From Pseudisothecium myosuroides (Eukaryota; Streptophyta; Bryopsida; Hypnales; Lembophyllaceae): a DNA stretch of 64,000 nucleotides. The stretch is from assembly GCA_951799445.1 (NCBI GenBank), contig CATOGU010000108.1, positions 1-64,000 on the forward strand. Reading direction: 5' to 3'. This document shows positions 43,807 through 57,075 of this stretch, in pieces; position 1 is the stretch's first letter, and each line of letters opens with the position of its first letter. The position numbers and the translations under genes were made by a program. The notes below the pieces were generated by a model, which worked only from the letters and a program-made list of their open reading frames with translations, had not been told where the DNA came from and did no database searches.

Positions 43807-45855
43807 AGTTTTATAAACAATAATGCACTTTTGTCTAAACATTATAAAAAACAAATCTGATAAAAGATGTTCTAAGATTGTGATGGAGAAAGACTATGGA
43901 GTATCCACCCTCTAATACTGTGAAACACATGTCTCTTTAACCCCTTAGCTCTCCGACGTCCAAATTCTAGACAATGAACAAGGAGGTTCCAAAAACTTTT
44001 AGTGGTGACCATAGATCTCATCAATTCACACCAATGCTTGACTACTATTTTTTAAAACTTTTTGTATGATGAATTTCATGAAATTGAGGCAAATAATATA
44101 TATTTATAAAAAATTCAAGAAAGGATTTATGCGTTAAGAAATTAATTATAACCAATATGACATGAAAGTGAGAACATCCAAAATTGTCTATGTACTCACC
44201 ATTCTTAATATTCAATATGACTTCTATTCAAAGTGCAACTAACCGTTAAAGCCCTAAAGTAAATAAAATAAGTATGTTATTTAGGCAACATAGCATTTTG
44301 AGTCATCCATTTACAAATAAAGTTTGTTTGCTTTTTCTACAAAATTTTCACACACCATGTGGTCAAGGAGTAGCTTCAAGGTGCAACAATTTTCATACTA
44401 TTTGACTACATAAAAATTTATTATATGAATTGTAGTTTCTATTGAAGCTCAGGTAGCTTGGGAAGCTTAAAAAAATCACTTTTTTAAAAATAAAAATTTG
44501 AAATTGGTTTTCTATACTTATATATGTTTAAAAAGAGTTGAATCATTCTACTTTGATTAATAAGATGAAAATTATGTAAAGTTTTAGTTTGAGGGCAGTT
44601 ATGGAATCTCTACCCCAAAATAAACTTTGAAGTCTTGAATTCAATTTTGAACTCAATTTTCAATAGTTTAGGAAAAAAATTAAAAATGAATTTCGATTGT
44701 TTATTATTACTTTGCTCCAAAACAATTCCGTGGTTTGAGAACATGAGTCAAAGTAAGCCTCAGATTTTGCAAAAAAGAAAACGGTTCCGTGTGCTTAAAG
44801 TATGTGATACAATATTGTATACTTGCAATATGTGTACCACTACAATATTGTATTGTAAGAAATTGTTATGTTCATATTTGTTTTTTCTAGTGTAATTCCA
44901 AATTGAGCTTACTTTAACCCATGTTTTTAAACCACGGAATTATTTTGGGGCAAAGTAGACAAGTAGCACAACATTACAACTATTGGGATAGGAATTTTTT
45001 AATTCTATGACTAAATTCTTAACAATTTAGTAATTTAATCATATTTTACATCTTTCTACTTATTACTTTTTTCAAGCATGAATATGAATTTCTTTTTGAA
45101 TTTTTTCACATGTATTCCCAATGTATTTCTTCAACATATTGTGGAAAAATGTAAGTTGTAGGACAAATACACCTTTGGATAAAAAGTTTGAAAGATGAAA
45201 CTTAACCATTTGGAAGGAGTTGAAAATACTTCTTTTAAAATTGAAGCATCATGATGTTGCAATTGTTAAAGTTTCTCACTATGATATTTTAGGAGGGTGT
45301 ACTCGGACAAGTTAACTAAAGGATCTTGTAGTTGAACTTTTTTACCTTTTTTACTACATTTTGACTACATAATATGCACTATGAGATTCTATTACTTCCA
45401 TCATTTGATTCTATTTATTTTCAAAATTCATTTTTAAGATCTTACTTTTTCTACTAAAAATGAAGCTTGACATAAAGTATTTTAGTTATTTTCAAATATT
45501 TACAACATCTTATTTTGAAGATCTATGTGGTACAAATGTAAGTCAAATGCCACAAGAACCTCAAAATCAATTGCATAGATAAAAAGTCTTTATTTCAATG
45601 TTTTTCTCATGAAGACCATTTACATATTAAAAGAACAACTTAGGGATTTAGGGATTCTTAGGTTGGAATTTCATGTGGTTCTAAACAAGTCTTAGTTTTG
45701 GGATTGCAGCTCTACGTGTTGAATTCAACTTGTGCGGCATGTGTTGATCATTCAATTACTTGACGATCTCAATCATTTGTTATATTCTATTGCTTCCAAT
45801 GTTTTGTTCTTTGTCATTAATAGAGCAATGTTTTGGAGGTAAAGACTATTAGAAA

Positions 45856-45901
45856 CCCTTAAATTCTTCCCCAAAAACCCTTAAATTCTTCCCCCAAAAA
45901 A
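45856..45901. repeat. Short tandem duplication at the copy 2 deletion junction
   Basis: CCCTTAAATTCTTCCCC followed by a run of A occurs twice in tandem, once imperfectly, exactly where copy 2 jumps from the equivalent of 32709 to 35989. Copy 1 has it once. This is a typical end-joining scar. Confidence 0.75.
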
Positions 45902-46268
45902 TGCAAATTCTTGACTTGAAGCTTTATATCATTTTATTTTGGTGAGTGAGTGTTAAGTTATGAAGAGTTCTTGTTTTGGAGTAGTTATGGATTTTCAACT
46001 CTAAAATAACTTTTGTTGTTGTTTATTTAACTTTGTTTCCAATATTTTTTGAAAAAAATAGAAATATAGGATGCACATTGTTTATTACTGTATTCAAATC
46101 ATTTGGATTATCAATTTTTCAATTCCATACTAAGAATTTTAATAATTTAAATGTTAAGCGACCCCAAATATATTTAACAGCTAAGGGCTCCAACATCCAA
46201 CTTTGGTTTAAAAACTTAAACACGAAGCCTTTAATTGCAGCCGTTGGCCGTTGCAACTTCTCTAACTC

Positions 46269-46464
46269 ACTGTAGTCATAAATGATTTGTTTAAGTCCTG
46301 TCAAGATACAGTGGTAGGTAGACGGCTAGCACCTGTACCAACCCCAAACCCCCGGTTACAAAAGACTACACGCATTTATAAAGGGACAGGTTACACCGAT
46401 GTACCTCCTTTGAGAAAGATGTAACCATGTACCCCCGAATGCATTGTATTCTTGTAGCTGCGAG
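46269..46464 (+). repeat. ~200-bp module, copy 2
   Basis: Equivalent to 36380-36575, upstream of the copy 2 gene. Confidence 0.65.
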
Positions 46465-46938
46465 GGATAGGATGGGAGTTCTTTTTCGTTCTCTTTAGGT
46501 CTCGTAGGGTGGGAATTTTTTTTAGTTCTCTTTAGGTCTTGTAGGGTGGGAATTCTAGAAGACTATTTAAGCCTGAACACAACACTCATTCTTCCTCTCT
46601 CATTTTCAGTTCCTTCTGCACGGATGAGCTCGCTTTTCGTCGCGCTAAACTAGTTTGGTCCTAAAGCCTGTTTATATTTGTTTAAGCCTAGATCTAAGTG
46701 TTATTTGTATTATTTGTGTTAGTTCTTTATATTGTTATATTGATAGGGTTTTAGTCTTTTTAATTTCTTTTGTGTATCTAAAAGCTTGGCAGCGGAGGCA
46801 GAGCGACGTTGGGGCGGGCGGGGACTCGGGGAGTGGCGATCTTCGTTATATATCATGCAAGTAAGTCACAGATCTTGTGCCTTTGTTTATTGCGTTTATT
46901 TGGTTGAGCGCGTGTAACTTAATTGTAGCAAATTAGCG

Positions 46939-47439
46939 ATGGTGGGGTTCACAGCTGTGAAGCGCTGCATGGCCGCTGCGGTCACCGCACCTTCCACGGC
47001 CGTTTATCTCACCCACGAGGTACTGTACACGAGGTACTGTACTTGTTTGTTTCGTCTGGGTCGTCCTTCATTCTTTTTTTCGTTGTGTATTTTGTTTTTT
47101 TATGCCGTTGTGTATTTTTTCGTTTGCCAGAAATTTGGGGAGGCGCCGAGGTTCTTGCTCAGCACCTACGGCTGGATTGTGGGTGCTGGGGTGGTCGCCA
47201 ACCAGCTGGTGGGCCACCCGCAGTTCGGAACCATGGACGCGAGGTTTGCGGCCATAGAAGGAGTTATGAGGACTAACTTTGAAGCTCTTGACGTGAAGCT
47301 TGCCTCCTTCGTTTAGGAAGGCAGGCACGACCGGGAGCTCGCGGCAGCTCACATGGAGGTGACACGCTTGGCGGCCCTCTCGTTGAAAGAATCCATCGAG
47401 AAGATGGAGAAAGAAATGTTTCTGTTGAAAAGCAAGTAG
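46939..47439 (+). pseudogene. Two-exon gene, copy 2, same nonsense codon
   Basis: Same structure as copy 1 at an offset of 9,889 bp: exon 1 46939-47019, intron 47020-47130, exon 2 47131-47439, TAG at 47314-47316. It differs from copy 1 in a few bases (for example Gly instead of Asn in TYGWIV(G/N)AG). Sharing the TAG with copy 1 but not copy 3 means either the TAG arose before the tandem duplication and was lost from the inverted lineage, or it spread by conversion. Otherwise uninterrupted. Confidence 0.6.
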
Positions 47440-47809
47440 CTTTTGGCGTACGCGTACGTTTCTCTCGTTTGCTTTTTCTACCTTGTTCAATTCGTTTTCA
47501 ATTCGGATTTGTACTGGATTTGTACTGCTTCTAAGAGTATCTGGTGGTGGTGGTGGTTGTAGGTTGAGTTCATTTTTCCCCGTTATTTAGATCATTTGAC
47601 CTCGGTTTCTAGCAAGAAGCTTCGTGGGGTTCTCCAAGAGGGCGTTTGTAGCTTTAAGTGGAGATAATTTTGACGGAATACTGAAATTCTCTTGGTCACC
47701 TGGTACGACTATGCAACATTGGTATTGACTTTGCAATACCGTATTTGAATGTCGATTTCACTACTCGGTGAAATGGAGTTGCCTGTCGTGACCAATGTTA
47801 GTCTGGACT

Positions 47810-48214
47810 TTATTTGTAGTTGATACTCAACAATTTTGTGTACTCGATACTTGAATACCCTAACTGAGACTGACTGTAATTTCTGATTCCAGCAAAATTG
47901 GATCCTACATCGAGTTCACCAGTGCAACACAAACCCTTCCTTGGCAGTTGCTTCGTTGCTGCAACTCCCGTGTTGTCCATCAAGTGCACATTCGCATCTA
48001 GATTAGCCACATTGCCATTACTCGTCTTCTCAAAAGTCCAACTTGCTATATCTCGCAAACCGTGATACTTATGTCCATGGATTCTTTCACCATTGGTTAT
48101 GTCCATACTTATGCAAATGGTTTCTTTCACCATTAGATGCGCAATATGTGAAAATGGGGAGGTAGCCAAAATTCCCGCCCTAAAAGAGTATGTCCAAAAT
48201 TCGGGGATATCCAT
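47810..48214 (-). CDS. Conserved antisense ORF, copy 2, extended
   Basis: Same frame as 37921-38169. The ~41-bp local insertion near 48,070-48,112 opens a longer upstream frame (134 codons). The extension is made of duplicated sequence and is unlikely to be functional. Confidence 0.25.
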   Translation of the reverse strand: MDIPEFWTYSFRAGILATSPFSHIAHLMVKETICISMDITNGERIHGHKYHGLRDIASWTFEKTSNGNVANLDANVHLMDNTGVAATKQLPRKGLCCTGELDVGSNFAGIRNYSQSQLGYSSIEYTKLLSINYK

Positions 48215-48215
48215 G

Positions 48216-48246
48216 TAACCCTAAACCCTAAACCCTAAAACCCTAG
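48216..48246. repeat. Interstitial telomere-type repeat, copy 2
   Basis: Same tract and same imperfect last unit as 38286-38316. Confidence 0.8.
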
Positions 48247-50561
48247 TGAAATTTGGGCCAAAAATATGGAAATCTCTACCCACAGGTACTTGCCCAAAGA
48301 CGTTATGTTGCTCCAAAATTCACCTTGGTCTTTTAGGGGTTAAGAATATGCACCCTATGTTTATATTTGTTTTTTTTCAATATCAAAAATTGAATTAAAT
48401 AAAGGCCTTCAAAGACCCTAATAGAGTAGAGATTCCCTAACTACCCTCATAACTTTCATTTCACCAATCAAAAAAGAATGATCAAAAAAACCTTCCACAT
48501 ATACCTAAATCTATAATCCTAGTTTCAATTTTCTTTAATTTTTAAAAGTGATTTTTTAAGATTTTCTTGAGTTGCCCACTAATAAATGAAAATGATATAT
48601 CATGCAATAACTTTTTAACCATGCAGTCAAAAGTTATGAAAATTGTTGGGCCTCAAAGCTACTCCTTGGGCATGTATTGTGAGAATTTAAAAAAAAAAAA
48701 AAAAAATTCCATTTATAGGAAGTTGCCTCAAATTGCTATATTGACCTAAACACGGTGTTTTGTCCTTTATGGATTAAATGCAACTCTCCATGGGATATTT
48801 TCTTGCTTGCCCATCTTACTACTGGAATAAGTGCCTTTTATTTTCAATTTAGAAATATAGAGAACTTAGATTTTCTTCCTCCCTTATACACAAATCCAAT
48901 CCAATTTCTTAGGAATTCAAATTAAATTTGTTTGCTTCTTTTCTTTCCCAAGACCCTCAATTGAATCCTACACCCTAAAACCACTTTTACCTTCCCAATT
49001 TTGTAGTGCCAAAATTTTAGTGAAAAAGGTTCAAAGTTTCATGAAGCCTTGCAATATATCTTAAGAAGTTTATTTTCTACCCTTAAGTGTAGATAATTTG
49101 CAATTTGTGTGGGCAAAGTTTTTGAAATTTATTCCCTCCATTTTCATACTACTAGATGAAATAATCTAAGATTAGGTGTGCAAAAAAAAAGGTCGAATTA
49201 GGTCACTTTTTTAATCCAAATGGTTTTATATTGTTATTTGGTCTTTTTGATTTAGCACCCTTATGAATATTGATTTCTCAAAATAAATATTCTAGATGAA
49301 ATTATACCCATTTCTAATGTCTCTAAAGCCTTGGAGTAGATTATTATGTACAAGTCCCCAAAATAATTACCTTCTAAAGACCTATAAATCCTAAACCCTA
49401 GAATTATAGCTAGGATGTAGATGGTTTACTATTGTACCGAAATCAATTGAATTGACATTTTTCAATATTCTAAATCCATTTTCTATATTTTGGATGTAAA
49501 TATACGCATTGGCTCCTATTGGAGGCTTAATAAAATAAGTACCCAAAACTTTATCCAAGAACAGAGGGATTCACCCTACAACTTTTATTTAACATTAAGT
49601 AAAAGACAATCATTTAATAACTTAAACCCAAAGCCCTTAATCCAAGGCATTGCACCTCCTCTAATTGTAGTCATAAATCATTTGTTTCAGTCCTACCAAG
49701 ATGCAATGGTAGGTATGGACCCTATAGCAAGAAGCTACCATAATGTGGCACATTCGGTGTAAATCATTACACCCCATTAACAAAGGTATATACATTGTGT
49801 ACCTTTTCCTTTGTTAATTTGTGTCGACTTTTGCTAATTTGTGCGGTTTTAGGCCTACCTTGATTGGTTTTTGGCTGTGATTCCAAGAGTAACACTCTTG
49901 CATTCTAATTCATCACCCCAAAAAAGTTATGGTTGTTTTTAGTCCACAATTTTCAACGTTGGCAGCAAGTTCTACCAGGGTTTTTTATTTTTTATTTTTT
50001 GGAGGTGTGGCCCTATCTTTTGCAATATTGTTTCAAATGAAGAATTTTTGCCCCCCATCTGGATTGATTTTTTTCCTTCTTTCCAACGGGACAAGTTTCG
50101 CCTTCAAATTCATCCCGAGGAAAAAGTTACATTTGGGAGGCACTTCTTCTTCAAACTCAATGCTTTCATTTGGGTTTAGGGCCTTCCACTGTTTGGGGTT
50201 TAGGGTGTTTTTGTGGCCTTTTTTTCATAATTCTACCTCACTCATGAATTCATTTGAATTTTTGATCCCTCCTCTTTTGTGGAAGAAATGTAAGGGGGCC
50301 ATGTTCAAAGGATTTAGGCCTCATTCTTAGGGATGTTTTTTATGATGAGAATTCGTGCCTTCTTTCAAGATTTTGTTTGTCCTTTTTTCAAAAGACATTT
50401 TGAGAGTTTAGGGTTGCAATAGTTTTGGTTTTTATTTGCATACCATCCATGGTTAACATGTCCGGCGACCCCTCTACCGTAGCAATCGTCTTAGACAAAA
50501 ATGAAGAGCCATTCAGGGAGATGAAAGGATTTGGGGCTTATGGCCCTAAACCGCTTCTATG

Positions 50562-50589
50562 TAGGGTTTAGGGTTTAGGGTTTAGGGTT
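50562..50589. repeat. Interstitial telomere-type repeat, copy 3
   Basis: TTTAGGG units on the plus strand, equivalent to 34575-34602 of copy 1 in inverted orientation. Confidence 0.8.
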
Positions 50590-53500
50590 CACTAAAAACA
50601 ACAATAGTAGGGGGAATGAGGGTTGATTTCATTGACCTTTGGGTAGTATAGCCATAATCAAAGCTAATTTTCAAAAGGAAAAAGGGTTTAGGATTTTAGG
50701 GTTTAGGGTTCATTAGAAACAACAATAGTGGGGGAATGAGGGTTGATTTCATTGACCTTTGTGTAGTAGGGTCATAAATAAATCTAATTTAGATTTATGT
50801 GTATGGATTTATATATATGTGGAAAGCTTTGAATCATCTCATTTTGATTTATGAGTCAAACGTTATTAGGATTTTTAGTTTGCAAGCAGTTATAGATTGT
50901 CTATTCTAAAATAAACTTTAAAGTTGTTTATTTCACTCAATTTTCAATTTTTTTCAAAAAAAATAAAATTGTAGGATGTAGATTGTTTATTACAATATTG
51001 CTACCATTGGGATTGGCATTTTCCAATTCCACAATTAAACTCTTAACAATTTAGTTTTGAACCATTCTCTACTTCTTTCTACATACTATTTTGTTAGGGT
51101 ATGTTGTACAATTCCAAATAATCTGAAAAATTTCAAGCATGTAGCCAACTTGTCCCAAAGAATGAATTCAAAGAAGCACAACCATTTTAGAAATTTTTTC
51201 ATAATAATCTGACCTTGTGAAGTACGGCTGCCCGGTTTTTTGAAGGGCCCAAAAGGAACTATGCCACTTCAAACGCTAATATCTTCCAATCTACACAATT
51301 GAAATTGGATTAATTTCTTCCACATATTCTCAAACCAGAGTACTACAAGATCCTACAGTGACATGTGTCCAAAATGGATAATTTTCAAAATTTTGGTACT
51401 TGTACTAGAAATGGCAATTTTGGAGCATTTTTGGTGAGAACACAATCAAGGAACTTTAGGGGTTAATTTAACACATCTCAAACCAAATTGCAAGGTTTAG
51501 GGGGACTAATGGGAATTCATATTGGGGTTTGGATAGCTTGTAAAAGAAGCTAAGCCATAGTAGGTATTTTATCTACAGTTCAATTCCTAGTTCATTTAAC
51601 CCGTAATGGTCCAAGCATCCCAAAAGTAGATGTGCCTTGGTTAACCCCTAAAGTTTAGCTTTTGGAAAATAAGGCAACTGTACTTCAAAAGGTGGGTTAC
51701 AAGGGTATTATATGGCTTTTTGACATCTTATTTATAGCTTTTTAATATTGGACCTCCCCCCCCTATTTTGGAGGTCTACAAATTCAATGGTGTAAATAAA
51801 TAGCCATAAAATTTCATAGTTTGTGAGATATGGCAACTTTGACTTTAGAGTCGAGAGGGTTGACTTGGCGATTGCAAATCCAATTTGAAAAGTTTCAAAG
51901 TGAGAGGTACATTGATCAAAATGGTTTAGGGTGGATGTTGGAGCCCTTGGTTGTTGGATATATTTGGAGTGCTTTACATCTAAATTATCAAAATTCTTAT
52001 CATGGAATTGAAAAATTGACAATCCAAATGATTTAGATACAATAATAAACAATCTACATCCTATATTTCTATTTTTTTTCAAAAAATATTGGAAATAGAG
52101 TTAAGCAAACAACATCAAAAGTTATTTTAGAGTTTAAAATCTATAACTACTCCAAAACAAGAACTCTTCATAACTTAAAACTCGCTCATCAAAATGGAAT
52201 GATATAAAGTTTTTGTATATATATGAATCTTGGAAAACCAATTTCAAATTTTGGTTCTTAAAATAGTGATTTAGGGTGGGTCATTGCAAGAAAGGGCGTC
52301 CAAAAAGCATAGTTACAATATTCAATTTTTACTTTGGGTTTAGAGTCTTTAAAATTTACCTAACAAGACGTGTGGTCCCCAAAGAATCACCTACAAAATC
52401 ATATACGTAGTATTGTATTGCACAAAGTTGGATCTATTGTAAAGATTAATTTTTTTTCTAATAGTCTTTACCTCCAAAACATTGCTCTATTAATGACAAA
52501 GAACAAAACATTGGAAGCAATAGAATATAACAAATGATTGAGATCGTCAAGTAATTGAATGATCAACACATGCCGCACAAGTTGAATTCAACACGTAGAG
52601 CTGCAATCCCAAAACTAAGACTTGTTTAGAACCACATGAAATTCCAACCTAAGAATCCCTAAATCCCTAAGTTGTTCTTTTAATATGTAAATGGTCTTCA
52701 TGAGAAAAACATTGAAATAAAGACTTTTTATCTATGCAATTGATTTTGAGGTTCTTGTGGCATTTGACTTACATTTGTACCACATAGATCTTCAAAATAA
52801 GATGTTGTAAATATTTGAAAATAACTAAAATGCTTTATGTCAAGCTTCATTTTTAGTAGAAAAAGTAAGATCTTAAAAATGAATTTTGAAAATAAATAGA
52901 ATCAAATGATGGAAGTAATAGAATCTCATAGTGCATATTATGTAGTCAAAATGTAGTAAAAAAGGTAAAAAAGTTCAACTACAAGATCCTTTAGTTAACT
53001 TGTCCGAGTACACCCTCCTAAAATATCATAGTGAGAAACTTTAACAATTGCAACATCATGATGCTTCAATTTTAAAAGAAGTATTTTCAACTCCTTCCAA
53101 ATGGTTAAGTTTCATCTTTCAAACTTTTTATCCAAAGATGTATTTGTCCTACAACTTACATTTTTCCACAATATGTTGAAGAAATACATTGGGAATACAT
53201 GTGAAAAAATTCAAAAAGAAATTCATATTCATGCTTGAAAAAAGTAATAAGTAGAAAGATGTAAAATATGATTAAATTACTAAATTGTTAAGAATTTAGT
53301 CATAGAATTAAAAAATTCCTATCCCAATAGTTGTAATGTTGTGCTACTTGTCTACTTTGCCCCAAAATAATTCCGTGGTTTAAAAACATGGGTTAAAGTA
53401 AGCTCAATTTGGAATTACACTAGAAAAAACAAATATGAACATAACAATTTCTTACAATACAATATTGTAGTGGTACACATATTGCAAGTATACAATATTG

Positions 53501-55021
53501 TATCACATACTTTAAGCACACGGAACCGTTTTCTTTTTTGCAAAATCTGAGGCTTACTTTGACTCATGTTCTCAAACCACGGAATTGTTTTGGAGCAAAG
53601 TAATAATAAACAATCGAAATTCATTTTTAATTTTTTTCCTAAACTATTGAAAATTGAGTTCAAAATTGAGTTCAAGACTTCAAAGTTTATTTTGGGGTAG
53701 AGATTCCATAACTGCCCTCAAACTAAAACTTTACATAATTTTCATCTTATTAATCAAAATAGAATGATTCAACTCTTTTTAAACATATATAAGTATAGAA
53801 AACCAATTTCAAATTTTTATTTTTAAAAAAGTGATTTTTTTAAGCTTCCCAAGCTACCTGAGCTTCAATAGAAACTACAATTCATATAATAAATTTTTAT
53901 GTAGTCAAATAGTATGAAAATTGTTGCACCTTGAAGCTACTCCTTGACCACATGGTGTGTGAAAATTTTGTAGAAAAAGCAAACAAACTTTATTTGTAAA
54001 TGGATGACTCAAAATGCTATGTTGCCTAAATAACATACTTATTTTATTTACTTTAGGGCTTTAACGGTTAGTTGCACTTTGAATAGAAGTCATATTGAAT
54101 ATTAAGAATGGTGAGTACATAGACGATTTTGGATGTTCTCACTTTCATGTCATATTGGTTATAATTAATTTCTTAACGCATAAATCCTTTCTTGAATTTT
54201 TTATAAATATATATTATTTGCCTCAATTTCATGAAATTCATCATACAAAAAGTTTTAAAAAATAGTAGTCAAGCATTGGTGTGAATTGATGAGATCTATG
54301 GTCACCACTAAAAGTCTTTGGAACCTCCTTGTTCATTGTCTAGAATTTGGACGTCGGAGAGCTAAGGGGTTAAAGAGACATGTGTTTCACAGTATTAGAG
54401 GGTGGATACTCCATAGTCTTTCTCCATCACAATCTTAGAACATCTTTTATCAGATTTGTTTTTTATAATGTTTAGACAAAAGTGCATTATTGTTTATAAA
54501 ACTTCCATTTGAAGGACATCTTTTTATCCATCGAGGGGAAAGTTTCTTGTATGGTGAATTAGAAGGAATACCATTTAGATGAGACCAATTCCAAAATCGT
54601 GTTGCTAACTTGCTAAGGCTTGCACGATTTCAGGACGAAGAAAGAGCATTCTGTCTTACATTTGTAATAAATGATTTGAGAAGCAAGAATAGCAAGGTTT
54701 GACCTTTGTGATGCTTTATACTTTGAAGGAAGAAGAAAGCATTTTTGGTTTATACAGAATTCGTAAATGAACTGTTCCCCAATGTATAAAGATTGCAAGA
54801 TAGTTCTCACAAATTTCACATGATAATTACAAAGAATAATGAAGTTACATCCAACAACAAATCAATTCATCTCCACTAGATCTAGCAGTGGACAAATATC
54901 TACAAGGCACAAGTTACCAAGGATGCCATGTCATATACATCCCAACTAGTGTTCATCCCACGTTGACTGAATCAAAACATCCATTCCTCAAAAAAAAAGA
55001 ACAAATAATATGACAATCTCC

Positions 55022-55884
55022 TTATGATCCATGGTGGCAGGTCAGAACATTCTTCACTTTTGTGCCCAACCCTTGCTTATCCTTCTCATAAAATGGCAGT
55101 TCACCCAAAAGCTTCAACTACTCAGCTTTGTCCTTCAACTCGGCAGGTTCCCATTTTTGAACCTCCGCTTGCTCAGCTATCTACACTTTGTAAGGGATTC
55201 TCCGCTTCATTGGAATGCACCAGAAACACCAAAAAATTAGATGATGGTTGCTATACCCGCTCAGCTTGAGTGTGTGAATCAACAATAAATTTCTCACATT
55301 CTTCTTTGGCACGTGCACTCATTCTTACTGCCTCCTCCCTTGGCACTTGCGACAATCCTATGGGCTTTAACCTACATAGTTGTTGTAACAAGCTCAAAAA
55401 TATACGCAAACAATGCATACTCACAAAACAATCAACATGACAATGTTTAAAACTGATTATTATTATTCTGAAACTGAAATTGGAAACAACAAAATCTACC
55501 TCGGCATTGCAGATAGATTGCTCCGCCTTTGCCTCCTCACGCTTTTTGAGCTCAACAGCTTTTGCTTCATCCTTCATCTTCTTTTGCTCAACCTTTGACT
55601 GCATCTCATCCCAATGAGCTAGATCAATAGCTATTCCAAGCCTAAAGCATCGAGCAATCAAGTTTGATGATGCAAACTCACCAACTTGGATTCAGAGAAA
55701 AGCCAAGGTTGAGAATAATTCATTCCGTGACAAAGCAACAAATTAAGAAATAAAAAGTCCTGAAAGAAAACCTCGACAGTTGCAGCCCGTGCTTCAGCCT
55801 TGCGGTTTAGGATAGTAGCCAGGCATTGACCTCAGATTCAACCCTCTCTTTGTGCGCACTACCAAAAGCCTCAGCCTTCTCTTT
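55022..55884 (-). pseudogene. Decayed multi-exon coiled-coil gene, copy 3
   Basis: Inverted equivalent of 42426-43288 with the same one-base insertion and the same in-frame TAG, so the decay predates the duplication. Confidence 0.5.
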
Positions 55885-56156
55885 CTATACTGTGGGAGAC
55901 CTCGTACCTGAGTGGTCACCGTTTCAGTTTAGAAGCTCCAAGTACGTCCGTCAGATTTCTAAAAGGAAAAGAGTGAACTAAATCGGCTAGGATGCGTCCA
56001 CAGACATTCCTTGTAACTTTCGATATCTATTCTAAGTTTGGGTTGCTATCTCTGTCTCTAGAGTAGGACAAACAATAGCCTCAAGAATACACTTTCTTTA
56101 TTATGTACTTTTTATTGATTCTATGACTTTCTTGTGCATGTTCTTACAACGCAATT

Positions 56157-56321
56157 ACTGCAAATAATGTGCAGCTTACAGATTTTGGTCTTTCAAGAGT
56201 AGGCCTTATCAACAGCACGGACGATCTATTAGGCCCTGCCGCAACTGCGACTATGCTTATGGAGGAGTCTGAGAAAAATCAGTGCCTTTCTCCTAAGCAC
56301 GTCCATCAGATCACGCCATGA
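56157..56321 (+). pseudogene. Captured exon of an IRE-type AGC kinase, copy 3
   Basis: Inverted equivalent of 41989-42153 with the same DFG and GLINSTDDL signature. It ends HQITP before the stop instead of HQITQ. Isolated exon, not a functional kinase. Confidence 0.75.
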
Positions 56322-56573
56322 ATAACGATAAGAAGTACTCTATTGAGAGTTTCAGGTTCTCCCAAAAAAATTAGGTTTTTCCATTTCGCTACAAAAGTTT
56401 GCGATATTCGCCAGTGCGATCGCAAAGCAGGTAAAAAGATTCCGCAGGCACTCTCCAGCAGCATGTCTTGAATTCGAAATCATTGGAAAATCTGACCAGT
56501 CTAATAATAGTAAATAGGCTGAGTAGCAAAACGGTTTTGGGTCACAAACTAGCGAGACCGTGGAGATTTTTAG

Positions 56574-57075
56574 ATGGAGATGGAGTTTGATTGGGTTTTT
56601 TCAAAATGTGAATCGTTATCTTTGGGAGAGGGAGAGGGACTTGTAGCATTATGGAGATTGTTGCTTGTGGGAGACTCTGTTGTGATGAGGATGCATGGAG
56701 TATCTCAACTCTTTCAAGATGGTTCATTTCTGATTAACGGGCTTGAGAGTCCTATTTACATATTCTGTTTTGAGCTTTCTATTTCGTTCTATTCAGTTAA
56801 CAGTATTAGCTGTGAAAGGGCTGGATATTATCTTTTCGCTTTCATTCATGATCCTCTTTTGCTTGGCAGAGTTCCACACATTGGCTAGAAACATTCGTGT
56901 ACGTTTGCCTCCGTCGTGGATGGTATTTGGAAGAATCAATTCACCTGAAGATTCACCTCTGCGGCACACAAATGACGGACAAGTCTATTTGAAACTCTTG
57001 TGCTGCTCCTCTTCTGTGTATTTGCCTGCATTGCTGCATTTACAATCCATGATATGTGATTTGGTTCGTAGTTGA
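56574..57075 (+). pseudogene. Unidentified exon pair, copy 3
   Basis: Inverted equivalent of 41235-41736, with single-residue differences (for example TLARN for TFARN). Confidence 0.3.

Larger units (their letters stand above)
30661..43812 (+). repeat. Macro-repeat copy 1, full 13.1-kb unit
   Basis: Copy 1 begins at 30661, where AGTTTAATAAACAATAATGC matches 43807 onwards with a constant offset of 13,146 bp. It ends where copy 2 starts. It contains, in order: AT-rich subrepeats, telomere-like tracts, the two-exon gene, an antisense ORF, more AT-rich DNA, two copies of a ~200-bp module and a gene-fragment cargo (40.5-43.3 kb). The left neighbour is not related, so the left border is a true junction. 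Confidence 0.9.
43813..49714 (+). repeat. Macro-repeat copy 2, partial, with a 3.28-kb deletion
   Basis: Copy 2 follows copy 1 directly. It matches 30667-32709 up to about 45855, then jumps to the equivalent of 35989, so 32710-35988 of copy 1 is missing. It then matches to the equivalent of 39786 and stops at 49714, where sequence in reverse orientation begins. Compared with copy 1 it also has an extra ~41 bp near 48,070-48,112. The cargo at 40.5-43.3 kb is not present in this copy. Confidence 0.9.
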
